64,000 nucleotides of DNA, from the NCBI RefSeq assembly GCF_007830315.1, contig NZ_VLKJ01000011.1, positions 1 through 64,000 on the forward strand, read 5' to 3'. The number at the start of each line of letters is the position of its first letter. The first letter of the stretch is position 1. The translations under genes were made by a program, and so were the position numbers. This DNA comes from Novosphingobium taihuense. Its GTDB lineage: Bacteria; Pseudomonadota; Alphaproteobacteria; Sphingomonadales; Sphingomonadaceae. This document shows, one piece after another, positions 48,501 through 56,803 of this stretch. The notes under the pieces were generated by a model. The model did no database searches, was not told where the DNA came from, and saw only the letters and a list, made by a program, of their open reading frames with translations.

Positions 48501-49162
48501 GCGATGTAGTGATCAAGGACCGGCGACAGATAAGCGTCCGCTACCGTGGTATCGCCGCGCGAGATAAGGCGGATGAGCGGGGCAACTTCGTGGCTGACCG
48601 AAATCTGCGAGAATCCGATTTCTCTCGCGATACTGGCCAGCGCGCGTTCATGGGCCGGGTAGTTCCAACCATGCATAAGCACGATGGCGATGGCGCGAAG
48701 ACCACGATTGTATGCCGCTTGCAGGCCCGCACGGGCATGAGCTTCATCGAAGACCAACTCCACCGTGCCATCAGCCCTCACCCGCTCGACGATTTCGAGG
48801 ACTTCGCAGGCGAGCGGTTTGGGCAGATCAATCCGGCGAGCAAAGATGTCGGGCCGCTCCTGCGTACCGATGCGCAGGGAATCGCCGAAGCCGCGCGTAA
48901 TGGCCAGCAAGACAGGTTCGCCCTTGCGTTCGAGCAGGGCGTTGGTGGCAACGGTCGTGCCGAGACGCAGTTCAGCGCGAGGCAGCGGACCGGCAAATGT
49001 TCCGGTAAGCCGCCGCATCGCCTCCACTGCAGCATCGCCGTAGCGGCCCGGGTCTTCGGAGAGAAGCTTGGTGCGGTGAAGCTTTCCGGCAGGGTCGATC
49101 GCAACCACGTCGGTAAACGTGCCGCCCCGATCCACCCAGAATTTCCAGTCTCCACATGTCAC
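45584..49162 (-). CDS. Fused 5-oxoprolinase/hydantoinase (HyuA-HyuB)
   Basis: This is a 1192-residue ATP-dependent amidohydrolase. Residues 1-680 match the HyuA half (DRGGTFTDVVA near residue 12, DMGGTSTDVSW near 285), and residues 690-1192 match the HyuB half (GNLIANAPHMPVHLGSMGES, and a closing GGGGYGKT). The fused layout is that of eukaryotic-type 5-oxoprolinase, which opens 5-oxoproline to glutamate, but hydantoin substrates are not excluded. The start is GTG at 49162, with AAGGAG six bases upstream; both lie within a hairpin (49160-49190). Confidence 0.9.
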   Translation of the reverse strand: MTCGDWKFWVDRGGTFTDVVAIDPAGKLHRTKLLSEDPGRYGDAAVEAMRRLTGTFAGPLPRAELRLGTTVATNALLERKGEPVLLAITRGFGDSLRIGTQERPDIFARRIDLPKPLACEVLEIVERVRADGTVELVFDEAHARAGLQAAYNRGLRAIAIVLMHGWNYPAHERALASIAREIGFSQISVSHEVAPLIRLISRGDTTVADAYLSPVLDHYIAGLTEGLGPDVSALFMQSGGGLADAASFRGKDAVLSGPAGGIVGMAATARAAGFDAVVGFDMGGTSTDVSWFSGRYERESEARVAGVRLRVPMMRIHTVAAGGGSICRFDGTRLIVGPESAGAVPGPASYRRDGPLALTDCNVLLGKLQPAHFPHVFGPSGREPLSRDAVAARFATLCEEITAATGQAMAPEQVAEGFLAIAVANMANAIKAVSVRRGHDVTRATLACFGGAGGQHACLVADALGIDTIQCHPLASVLSAYGMGLADRRAIREASLGVLLDAPGLGEAQVLAARLAKEATSTLGEASHAEVTLNIRPKRSESVLEVPIGPLDTIRTDFAKQWQSRFGFAVDDDVVIDSLRVEAILPSAHAQVAVAALPLASGAPIETVVLHTADRPHDAPLWRREDLATGSTVVGPALIVDPVSTIVVEPEWQARVDAIGNLILTRTQPRAAKVADHTALDPVRLEVMGGLFMAVAEEMGAALQHSARSVNIRERLDFSCALFDRAGNLIANAPHMPVHLGSMGESVRTILSRRSIDGRGIRRGDAYVLNAPYDGGTHLPDVTVVMPVFTPDDRQGPAWFVAARGHHADIGGIAPGSMPPDSRTLDDEGVLLDNVLLVDEGRLCEAELRSLLASGPHPSRAIDLNIADLKAQLAACTRGSAELVRLAAEQGRATVDAYMAHVQDHAERAVRALIGRLSDGAFTYAMDNGAKVSVAVTFDRDKAQATIDFTGSSPQLTDNFNAPLPVVRAAVLYVVRCLIDDAVPMNEGCLRPIRLIVPEASMLHPRAPAAVVAGNVETSQVVTDALFGALGAMAAAQGTMNNFTFGNERHQYYETIAGGSGAGPDFDGASVVQTHMTNSRLTDPEVLETRFPVLIEAFAIRQGSGGKGAYRGGDGAIRRVRFLEAMDAGILANRRVVPPFGLAGGGAGACGINRIERADGTVEVLPATASANMEPGDVFVIESPGGGGYGKT

Positions 49163-49190
49163 GCCCGGCTCCTTAGCGGTGCCGGGCGTG
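49160..49190 (-). promoter_or_regulatory. 10-bp hairpin enclosing the start codon of the 5-oxoprolinase gene
   Basis: The arms 49160-49169 and 49181-49190 are perfect inverted complements around an 11-base loop. On the minus transcript the Shine-Dalgarno AAGGA is in the loop and the GTG start forms the last three bases of the stem. This would hide the start codon unless the hairpin is opened. Confidence 0.65.
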
Positions 49191-49199
49191 TGGCGCCAT
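49173..49199 (-). CDS. Possible 8-codon leader peptide upstream of the 5-oxoprolinase
   Basis: ATG at 49199 opens a frame encoding MAPHARHR and ends at TAA (49173-49175), which is itself part of the TAAGGAG ribosome-binding site of the next gene. Its ribosome-binding site (GCAGG) is poor. It crosses the 5' arm of the hairpin, so its translation would open the structure. Evidence is positional only. Confidence 0.3.
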   Translation of the reverse strand: MAPHARHR

Positions 49200-49309
49200 G
49201 CCTGCGTTGCGACCCGTAAGGCTCTTTGGGCCGATGACGGGAAACATGTCTGAAATTTAGGTCAGCGCCATATGGCTTTTCGACACAATTCCGCGTCTCG
49301 GAGCTCATC

Positions 49310-52300
49310 TCATTTTCTGGAAATGGTCTGTCCTTCCAGCGTGACAGGACCGATCAAGCCTGACGGGCGGAGCGGTGCATTGGCGGAGTACGTCGGGATC
49401 GCGGTCCACGTGACCTTTGTCGCCCCAGCTTGCGCATCGCCGATCAGGCGGTTGACCCAGAGGTTGGCGACCTTCACCTCGATGGCATTGGCACCCTTCT
49501 TCACGAACTTCGAGACATTGACGCGATAGGGCTTGTGCCAGGCGTAACCGGCATGGCGACCATTGACGGAGACTTCGGCAATCTCGCCGACATCGCCGAG
49601 ATTGATCCATAGCGGTTGGCCGGGCTTTGCTCCCATGGGCAAGGTAAATGTGGATGAGTACGTCGCGAGACCAGAGAAGTACTTCAGGCCCTGATCGGCC
49701 TGCTCCGTGAGCGATGCGAGCTTGGATAGCGTAAGTGACGGCGGTGCCCCCCGCCTGGGTTGCAGGGCGACCTTCCACGATCCCTCAAGCGTCGACAGCG
49801 GTACTGGTGCGAGCTTCTTGATTGCCAGCGCATCGGTTGCGGCTGCCTTGCGGAACACGACAAAGACCGAGCTTTCGGGATCAAGCGTGAGTGGGACGAT
49901 CGTCTGGCCATTCTCGATGCGATAGGAGACGGCTTCCGTCAGGCCGGTATCGGCATGCCAGAGCTCGGGCTGCTTGCCGGTGACGCGGAAGCGGGCCTCG
50001 ACGGTTTCGGGCGCGGCGTTACGGTTGTTGAGGAACCAGATGTCACCATCGCTCACCGCTCGGTGGACGAACAGGATCTCGGCATTCTCAGACTTGCCCG
50101 ATAGCACGAGATCCGGCCCAACGCCTGCGCCTGCCAACGCTTCATCGATCGACGACGACGTGATGACCTGGCCCTTGCCCACCTTGGTCGTCGGTGCGCC
50201 ACTCCAAAGTTTGCTGACGAGCGCCGCGTACTCAGCCGGATCGTCGCCCAATGCGGGCGAGGCGACCGGTGCCTTCCCGACGAGTGTGGCCCCGGCCTCG
50301 ACCAGTCCAGCAAGACGGCGGAGCGTCGGCAAGGTCATCTTCTGCGAGGACCCGCCGAGCTGGATCGCCTTGTACCGCGCCCCGCCCTTGCTGACGACTT
50401 CCCCGCCCTGCACCTCGACCGCGTCGAAAAGCGCGTCGCGGTTTATGAAGTCCCATGCATGGACCTTCGGGGCATCATCAATCAGCTTCTTTCCGTAGAG
50501 CCCGGTGATAGGGCCCTCCTCGCCGTAGAAGTAAGCGACATCGGCCACGTTGCGGCCAGCCTGCAGCAGCAGCGAGGAACGCGCCATGTAATCGACCCAA
50601 GGCCTCGCCAGTTCCGCCCATGCCTCGTGCCGGTTGAAGAACTGGCCGAAGATCATGAGCGACATGCCCGGCACCTTGTCGTCGACCGGCTGGTGAACGG
50701 ACGTGTGGACGACAGGCCGATTAATGCCGGTGGCGAACTCAAGGTCGATGATGCGGCGCAACTCGTTAGGCGCGTAAGCCCATGGGGCGAGCGCGGAAGT
50801 CATCGATTCTGCCGCTACAAGATTTTGACCGTAAATGTGCGCAACCGAGGCGGCGCCCTTCATGTCCGCAATGTAGCTGGGATTTGGGCCGGTCTTACGA
50901 CCGAAAGTCCAAAGCGCGGCCATGGGTACGTCAGCGTGCGACCGCATCGACATGTCATCGCCAAGCGAAGGGCGGTTGTCCTCAAGCGCTTCACCATAGA
51001 CTTTCAGGCCATTCTCGTGCGCGACCTTGGCGACCGTGCCGTAATGCTCGGACGCCATCAGGTCGGCAAGAGTCTGGCGATAATCGCGCAGGAAGCGATC
51101 CGACTGTTCGCGTGTACCGATGAGCACGCCTGCGAGGGCCGGAAGGTAGGGCGTCGGATCATAGCCGCGCAGACGCTTGAACTGATCGACCATCCTAGGT
51201 GTCCAGTTCGCTGCGCCTACTTCGATGGAATCGGTAAGGATCGCCCTCACCCCGCGCTTTCCAATCAGGTCTGGCCCGGCCGCGTCGCGGTACATGCCGA
51301 TGTAATGCTCGAGATACCGACGCACCGCATCGCCATCAAACTTGTCGACTTCGAGGCCAGTCGCTTCGGGCGGCGCTGGATGGTTTGTGGTGCCGAGCAA
51401 GCTCGCGCCTAAGCGGATTATGCGCCAACGGCCTTTGGGTGGGGTCCAGTCGAGCGAGCCATCACTCTTGAGCATCGACGTAAGGTCGATGACCTTGGCT
51501 GGATCGATGCCGACCGTGCCGCTTTCTGGAACTGTGAGTGCATCATAGTCCTGCACGACCGCGAATCCGGCCTTGCTTTCGAACTGGTCAATCTGCGGTT
51601 CGGACGAGAGGCGAAACTGGCGGATGTCAAAGGGCGCACGGGCGGCAGCGGCCATCATCTCGACAAAGCCACCGGAAGGGGCAAGGCCGGGCACCGGATC
51701 GCCCATATTGGAGCCTTTGAACGGCAGAGGGGCCAGCACGAGGCGGAAATGTTTCGCGGTAGCCGGTGAAAAGCCGACCGTCGAAGGTGCGGCGGTGATC
51801 GGGAAATCGGCGATCTTGCGCCAGAGCTGCCCGTCATCGCTCGCCTCGAGACTGGCTGTGACAGTGGGGCCGGAAAAGATGCCCTTGGCGCCAGGAATTG
51901 CAATCGTTGCAGAGCGGATAGTTTGTGGCTTAGCGTAGGTCGCAATCAGTGTAGTCGGCGCTTCTGGCGACCCGCGCGGGACAGTCACACCGCTGAGGAG
52001 CGAACTGTCGGACAAGACCGCGCCTTCGAGCGTTTTGCCTGCAGACGAGTACTTCGGCACGGCTTCGATGGACCTCAGATCCGGTACTGCGAACACGGCG
52101 ATGTCACTGTAGTGCTGCGGTGCCTTGAAACCATGCTCGCCCGTCAACGCTGCAAGCGGATCGGAGATCGGCATATCGAAAAACGGACCAGTTGCAGATG
52201 GCGGTGCAGACAGCTTGCCAGTGAAGCGCTTGCCCCCCTTCAGCCGCGTTTCACTCCAGACGACCTTCTTCAGCCCGTCCTCGGCCTTGACCCAAGGCCC

Positions 52301-52714
52301 GCCGGTTTCCGACCAACCCGGTGAGGCAGCGATGGCAAGTTCGAGGCCAAGGCGATCGGCTTCGGCAGCCGCGAAGCGGAAGGCGTCCTTCCACTCCGGC
52401 GTCATGTAAACGAGACGCTTCTCGACCACCTGCGGTGTATCTAGCCCGGCATCGAAATTCTGCAACCCGCCGATGCCTACGCGCTTCATCCAAGCAAGGT
52501 CCTTGGCGATTCCGTCCTTGGTGATGTTGCCATTCATCCAGTGCCACCACACACGCGGACGTGCTTCAGCGGGTGGATCCTGGAACTGCTGTTCGAGGGC
52601 GTCGGCAGGGGCAGTAGCCTGCGCAGGCGTCGCGCTTTGGGCGGAGGCTACCGGAGTGAGCAAAGTGGTCGTGGCTAGGATCGTGGCGACCGTCAGGCCC
52701 CTGCGAATGGTCAT
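49310..52714 (-). CDS. GH106-family alpha-L-rhamnosidase
   Basis: This is an exported glycosidase of 1134 residues. The signal peptide (about 1-26, ending ASAQ) is followed by PRVWWHWMNGNITKDG, the GH106 hallmark. Segments with catalytic glutamates are found in the central barrel (TDSIEVGAANWTPRM and YGEALEDNRP). The C-terminal beta-sandwich (LDPESSVFVVFRK onwards) probably binds carbohydrate. It removes terminal L-rhamnose from glycosides or polysaccharides. It is the third gene of the rha operon, 36 bases after rhaI, with GGAGAGAG before the ATG. Confidence 0.9.
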   Translation of the reverse strand: MTIRRGLTVATILATTTLLTPVASAQSATPAQATAPADALEQQFQDPPAEARPRVWWHWMNGNITKDGIAKDLAWMKRVGIGGLQNFDAGLDTPQVVEKRLVYMTPEWKDAFRFAAAEADRLGLELAIAASPGWSETGGPWVKAEDGLKKVVWSETRLKGGKRFTGKLSAPPSATGPFFDMPISDPLAALTGEHGFKAPQHYSDIAVFAVPDLRSIEAVPKYSSAGKTLEGAVLSDSSLLSGVTVPRGSPEAPTTLIATYAKPQTIRSATIAIPGAKGIFSGPTVTASLEASDDGQLWRKIADFPITAAPSTVGFSPATAKHFRLVLAPLPFKGSNMGDPVPGLAPSGGFVEMMAAAARAPFDIRQFRLSSEPQIDQFESKAGFAVVQDYDALTVPESGTVGIDPAKVIDLTSMLKSDGSLDWTPPKGRWRIIRLGASLLGTTNHPAPPEATGLEVDKFDGDAVRRYLEHYIGMYRDAAGPDLIGKRGVRAILTDSIEVGAANWTPRMVDQFKRLRGYDPTPYLPALAGVLIGTREQSDRFLRDYRQTLADLMASEHYGTVAKVAHENGLKVYGEALEDNRPSLGDDMSMRSHADVPMAALWTFGRKTGPNPSYIADMKGAASVAHIYGQNLVAAESMTSALAPWAYAPNELRRIIDLEFATGINRPVVHTSVHQPVDDKVPGMSLMIFGQFFNRHEAWAELARPWVDYMARSSLLLQAGRNVADVAYFYGEEGPITGLYGKKLIDDAPKVHAWDFINRDALFDAVEVQGGEVVSKGGARYKAIQLGGSSQKMTLPTLRRLAGLVEAGATLVGKAPVASPALGDDPAEYAALVSKLWSGAPTTKVGKGQVITSSSIDEALAGAGVGPDLVLSGKSENAEILFVHRAVSDGDIWFLNNRNAAPETVEARFRVTGKQPELWHADTGLTEAVSYRIENGQTIVPLTLDPESSVFVVFRKAAATDALAIKKLAPVPLSTLEGSWKVALQPRRGAPPSLTLSKLASLTEQADQGLKYFSGLATYSSTFTLPMGAKPGQPLWINLGDVGEIAEVSVNGRHAGYAWHKPYRVNVSKFVKKGANAIEVKVANLWVNRLIGDAQAGATKVTWTAIPTYSANAPLRPSGLIGPVTLEGQTISRK

Positions 52715-52750
52715 GCTGCTCTCTCCGATTTCTTTTATGATTTTCAGGTG

Positions 52751-54043
52751 TCAGACAATGCCGGCACCGAGGCCGACCGCCTTGCGCTCCTGCGCCTTGC
52801 GGCTGCGGTACTGGCTGAGACGGTAGGCCTCGAGCACGTCGATCGCCCCGCCTGCTTCCAGCCTTGCCTTGGCAAGGATCGGGGCGACATCGACGTTATA
52901 GGCGCGGCGCAGCGCCTGAAAGGCCATCATCGTGTCATTCGATGCCTGCGCTTCGTGAAGGGCTTCGCGGTTGACCAGTTGCGCTTTAGCAAAGCACTGG
53001 GTGATGGTTTCGGCCGACGACAGCATGGACTCGATCGGGTCGGTCACGTTGTGCGACTGGTCGATCATGTAGCTGGGATTGAAGCCATCCCGCGGGTTGA
53101 GCTCAGCTTCGACCAGTTCGTTGAACACGAGGAACAACTGGTGCGGGTTGATCGAGCCGCTGTCGAGATCGTCATCTCCGTACTTGCTGTCGTTGAAGTG
53201 GAAGCCGCCAAGCTTGCCGAAGCGGTGGAGGCGCGCCACGATCTGCTCGATGTTCACGTTGGGCGCATGGTGGCCGAGATCGACCAGGCACTTGGCCTTC
53301 GGTCCCAGTTCCTGAGCGGCGAGGATGGAAGAGCCCCAGTCGCTGATGACAGTCGAGTAGAAAGCCGGTTCGAACATCTTGTGTTCGAGCAGCATGCGCC
53401 AGTCATCTGGCAGCGCGGCGTAGATCTTCGAGGCGGCTTCCAGATAGCGGTCGAGGCTTCGGCCGAGATCCTGCTGGCCTGGAAAGTTGGTCCCATCGCC
53501 TACCCACACGGTAAGGTCGGTGGAGCCTAGCTGCACGCCGATTTCGATGCATTCGATGTTGTGATCGACAGCCTGTTGGCGTGTCGCGGAATCCTGCGCG
53601 GCGAGCGAGCCGTTTGCGTAAGTGTGGGCCTGCCCCTGCTGGTCCTGAAAGGTGTTGGAATTGACCGCATCGAAGCCGAGGCCGAGGCTCGCCGCCTCTT
53701 CGCGGAGGGCTTTGTAGTCGCTGACCTTGTCCCAAGGGAAGTGCGGGCTGACGCGCGGCGTCACGCGGCTAAGCTGCTGGACGACCGCGCAATCCTCCAG
53801 CTTCTCGTGGATATTGGTCGGCTCGCCCGCAATCGGGAACTTGGCAAAGCGCGTGCCGCCGCGCCCTGCCCCCCACGAAGGCACAGCGACCGAAAAGCCG
53901 GCTACGCGCTCCTTGATCGCATCAATGTCGATGCCGGCGCGCGAGAGCTTGCGCCCGAGTGCGGCATAGTCGTCTTCCAAAGCCTCGGCATGGGCAGAAT
54001 TGCGCTCGGCGATCAGGTCGGCCGAAATAGGCAGCTCAGTCAT
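52751..54043 (-). CDS. rhaI: L-rhamnose isomerase (RhaI type)
   Basis: This is a 430-residue TIM-barrel isomerase that converts L-rhamnose to L-rhamnulose. Metal-binding residues are in LEHKMFEPAFYSTVISDWG, LVDLGHHAPNVNIEQ, and GGFHFNDSKYGDDDLDSG. It belongs to the rhizobial and Pseudomonas RhaI group rather than E. coli RhaA. It begins 21 bases after rhaD, with GGGAGAG upstream. Confidence 0.93.
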   Translation of the reverse strand: MTELPISADLIAERNSAHAEALEDDYAALGRKLSRAGIDIDAIKERVAGFSVAVPSWGAGRGGTRFAKFPIAGEPTNIHEKLEDCAVVQQLSRVTPRVSPHFPWDKVSDYKALREEAASLGLGFDAVNSNTFQDQQGQAHTYANGSLAAQDSATRQQAVDHNIECIEIGVQLGSTDLTVWVGDGTNFPGQQDLGRSLDRYLEAASKIYAALPDDWRMLLEHKMFEPAFYSTVISDWGSSILAAQELGPKAKCLVDLGHHAPNVNIEQIVARLHRFGKLGGFHFNDSKYGDDDLDSGSINPHQLFLVFNELVEAELNPRDGFNPSYMIDQSHNVTDPIESMLSSAETITQCFAKAQLVNREALHEAQASNDTMMAFQALRRAYNVDVAPILAKARLEAGGAIDVLEAYRLSQYRSRKAQERKAVGLGAGIV

Positions 54044-54064
54044 GTCTTGTGCTCTCCCGGAGAC

Positions 54065-56173
54065 TTAGCGCGTAAAAGCCTGCGCGTTGCCCGCGTCGAC
54101 GTTGATCATGTTGCCCGTCGACTTTGCGCTCATGTCCGAAGCGAGAAAATAGACGGCTTCGGCAATATCTTCAGGCAGGACATCGCGCTTGAGCATCGAA
54201 CGCTGGCGGTAGTGCTCTTCCAGTTCTTTCCCGCTGTCGATGCCGTGGGCTCCGGCGCGTTCCTTGCGCCAGTCGCCGTCCCAGATACGGCTGCCCTTGA
54301 TCACCGCATCGGGATTGACGACGTTGACGCGGATACCGTGGGGGGCGCCTTCAAGGGCGAGGCAACGCGCAAGATGGTTCGCTGCGGCCTTGGCTGATGC
54401 ATAGGCGCTGGCATTGGTGGCTGCGGCAACGCCGTTCTTCGAACCGATGAACACGACAGATGCACCGCCCTGAGCCTTCATCCGCTTGAGCAGCGGCCAG
54501 GCCGCGCGGCTGGTTAGGAAGTAGCCCTGCGCCAGCACGTCGTAGTTGCGATTCCACAACTCGATCGTGGTTTCCTCAAGCGGGGCGGAACTGGCGATAC
54601 CGGCATTGGCAACGAGGATATCAAGGCCGCCGAACTCGCGCGCGGCGAGGTCGAAGGCGGCTTGGACCTGTGCTTCGTCGGTCACATCGCAGACGGCAGC
54701 ACGGACGACATCCTTGCCGAACTGCCTTGCGAACCCGGAGCGGACCTCTTCAACCGCTGCAGCATCACGGTCGGCCAGAACGACGCATGCCCCATCCCGA
54801 AGCAGACGGGCGGCCGTGGCTGCGCCGATGCCCCCTGCGCCGCCGGTCACGAGCGCGATCTTGCCGACCAGCGGCTTGGGCGCAGGCATGCGCTGAAGCT
54901 TGGCTTCCTCGAGCAGCCAGTACTCGATGTCGAAAGCTTCCTGCTCATCAAGCGCAATGTATTCACCGATGGCTTCAGCCCCGCGCATCACGTTGATGGC
55001 GTTGCCATAGAACTCGCCCGCGAGGCGTGCGGTGGTCTTGTCAGTGGCGAACGTGATGCGACCAACGCCCGGCACCAGCACGACGACGGGGTTGGAATCA
55101 CGCATCGCGGGAGAGTTGGCGCGCTTGCAGCGTCCGTAATACGCGGCATAGAGCTTGCGATAGTCCGCGATCTTCTCCTCGAGATAGGCATCGTCCTGCA
55201 GGCGTGTGGGATCGAGCGTCAGCGGGGCGATCTTGGTGCGCAGAAAGTGATCGGGGCATGAGGTGCCAAGCGCGGCAAGGCGCTCGAAGTCGACGCTGCC
55301 AACGAACTCCAATGCCTCGGCATCGTCGGAAAAATGACCGAGCTTCTGGCGCGCGCCTGTCATGAAACCGCGCAGCCGAGGCATGAGGTCAGCCGCAATG
55401 ACGGTGCGATCTGGGTTGGCCGCAATAGCCTGACCAGCAAATGCTGGCTTGCCCGCCAGCTTCCTATTCAGATAGTTCGCGGCATCGGCGATCAATTTGA
55501 CGGTGTGCTCGTAGCAGGCTTTGGCGCTATCGGCCCAGCAGATGATCCCGTGGCCTGCGAGCATAACGCCTTCCACCTGCGGATTGGCCTTCACGTAATC
55601 GCGCAGCATCACGCCCAGCGTGTACCCCGGGCGCTTCCACGGTAGCCAGCCAATCCTTCCGCCCCAAATTTCCTGAGTCGCCGCCTGACCACCCGACGAA
55701 GCTGCCAGCGCGATGATCGCATCGGGGTGGACGTGATCGACATGCGCGAACGGAAGGAGCGAATGAAGCGGGGTGTCGATCGATGCCGCGCGACCGTTCA
55801 GGTTGAACGTGCAGTGCGGCAGGAAGCCGACCATCTTGTCGTCGTCATCAGGACCCGAATAGTGCGCCTCAAGCCCCAGCAGCTTTGCCTGATAGAGCGT
55901 AGCAAAGCCATCGAGCTTCATCGAGCCGATGTCGCCGCCCGATCCCTTGACCCACAGGACCTCAACCTTCGCGCCGGTCAGCGGATCAAGTTCCTCAAGC
56001 TTTGCGGACGTGTTGCCGCCGCCAAAATTGGTGACGGTGAGATCGGAACCAAGCAGGTTCGAGCGGTACAGCAGCAGTTCTGCGGGCGAAAGCGAGGCCG
56101 CAATGACATCGTCCCACCGGCTGGAAGGAACGGCAAAAGGCAGTGCAGCGGCAATCGGGGTATGGGCGTTCAT
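54065..56173 (-). CDS. rhaD: Bifunctional rhamnulose-1-phosphate aldolase/short-chain dehydrogenase
   Basis: This is a 702-residue fusion. The N-terminal class II aldolase domain (about 1-430, with GGNTSAKL, HCTFNLNGRAASIDTPLHS and the zinc histidines near HVDHVHPDA) cleaves rhamnulose-1-phosphate to dihydroxyacetone phosphate and L-lactaldehyde. The C-terminal SDR domain (VTGGAGGIGAAT near 468, YASAKAAANH) oxidises L-lactaldehyde to lactate. ATG at 56173, preceded by AGGGAT, is used. It is the first gene of the rhaD-rhaI-rhamnosidase operon. Confidence 0.93.
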   Translation of the reverse strand: MNAHTPIAAALPFAVPSSRWDDVIAASLSPAELLLYRSNLLGSDLTVTNFGGGNTSAKLEELDPLTGAKVEVLWVKGSGGDIGSMKLDGFATLYQAKLLGLEAHYSGPDDDDKMVGFLPHCTFNLNGRAASIDTPLHSLLPFAHVDHVHPDAIIALAASSGGQAATQEIWGGRIGWLPWKRPGYTLGVMLRDYVKANPQVEGVMLAGHGIICWADSAKACYEHTVKLIADAANYLNRKLAGKPAFAGQAIAANPDRTVIAADLMPRLRGFMTGARQKLGHFSDDAEALEFVGSVDFERLAALGTSCPDHFLRTKIAPLTLDPTRLQDDAYLEEKIADYRKLYAAYYGRCKRANSPAMRDSNPVVVLVPGVGRITFATDKTTARLAGEFYGNAINVMRGAEAIGEYIALDEQEAFDIEYWLLEEAKLQRMPAPKPLVGKIALVTGGAGGIGAATAARLLRDGACVVLADRDAAAVEEVRSGFARQFGKDVVRAAVCDVTDEAQVQAAFDLAAREFGGLDILVANAGIASSAPLEETTIELWNRNYDVLAQGYFLTSRAAWPLLKRMKAQGGASVVFIGSKNGVAAATNASAYASAKAAANHLARCLALEGAPHGIRVNVVNPDAVIKGSRIWDGDWRKERAGAHGIDSGKELEEHYRQRSMLKRDVLPEDIAEAVYFLASDMSAKSTGNMINVDAGNAQAFTR

Positions 56174-56219
56174 GGCATCCCTGCAGACAAATATGCGCGG
56201 TTTCGCGGCGGTTGCAGAG

Positions 56220-56248
56220 TTGATAGCATTGTGCGCACAAACGATCAA
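56220..56248 (-). promoter_or_regulatory. rha operon promoter with an operator between -35 and -10
   Basis: On the minus strand TTGATC (56243-56248) and TATCAA (56220-56225) are separated by exactly 17 bases. Inside the spacer lies the perfect 12-base palindrome TTGTGCGCACAA (56229-56240), where a bound protein would block polymerase. The predicted transcript would start about 40 bases before the rhaD ATG. Confidence 0.65.
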
Positions 56249-56249
56249 T

Positions 56250-56259
56250 AATGATCATT
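56250..56259. promoter_or_regulatory. Second palindrome upstream of the rha promoter
   Basis: AATGATCATT is a perfect 10-base palindrome immediately upstream of the -35 element, a position suited to an activator or a second repressor contact. Confidence 0.4.
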
Positions 56260-56288
56260 TATGATTGCTTCATTTCTCCTATCACAGC

Positions 56289-56320
56289 AAAAGCCCCCGC
56301 AGCCTGTCGGATGCGGGGGC
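56289..56320 (-). terminator. Intrinsic terminator after the cytochrome c gene
   Basis: The perfect 9-bp arms GCCCCCGCA (56293-56301) and TGCGGGGGC (56312-56320) enclose a 10-base loop. On the minus strand TTTT follows. It insulates the rha promoter from upstream transcription. Confidence 0.85.
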
Positions 56321-56348
56321 CAAATTACCTTAAAATCAAGGCTGGAGA

Positions 56349-56741
56349 TTAGCGCGCCGATTGCTGCAGGAATGCAATCAAATCTGCACGGTCCTGAGGA
56401 TTCGCCAGCGGTGGAAAAGCCATGCGATTGCCGGGAACATACTTCGATGGACCGGACAAGAACGCGTCGAGAGATCCCGCGTCCCAGACCACAGCCTTGT
56501 CTTTCAAGGCTTGTGAGTAATTGAAGTTCGGCATCGTGCCCGAAGTACGCCCGACCACCCCCTTAAGCGAAGGTCCCAATCGCGTGGCGCCGGTGTTCAG
56601 ATCATGGCAGGCTGCGCAGCGCGCATAGACCGACTTGCCTCGCACAGGATCACCCGCCGCGCTTCCGGCGGACTGGGCCATTACGCCCCCCGCAGCAGCA
56701 AGCGCGAAGGCGGCAATCACGCCGGGAATGATCTGCTTCAT
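56349..56741 (-). CDS. Class I c-type cytochrome
   Basis: This is a 130-residue periplasmic monohaem cytochrome. A signal peptide (about 1-22, ending VMAQ) precedes the haem site CAACHD. The distal methionine is in GNRMAFPPL. LGPSLKGVVGRTSG and the closing DLIAFLQ helix are typical of mitochondrial-like cytochrome c2. AAAGGA lies nine bases before the ATG at 56741. It probably shuttles electrons from the bc1 complex to an oxidase. Confidence 0.92.
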   Translation of the reverse strand: MKQIIPGVIAAFALAAAGGVMAQSAGSAAGDPVRGKSVYARCAACHDLNTGATRLGPSLKGVVGRTSGTMPNFNYSQALKDKAVVWDAGSLDAFLSGPSKYVPGNRMAFPPLANPQDRADLIAFLQQSAR

Positions 56742-56803
56742 CGAAGGGAATCCTTTGTACATCGCTGCGAGATAGCAAGGATGCGATGTCCCCCGCCTGA
56801 ACG

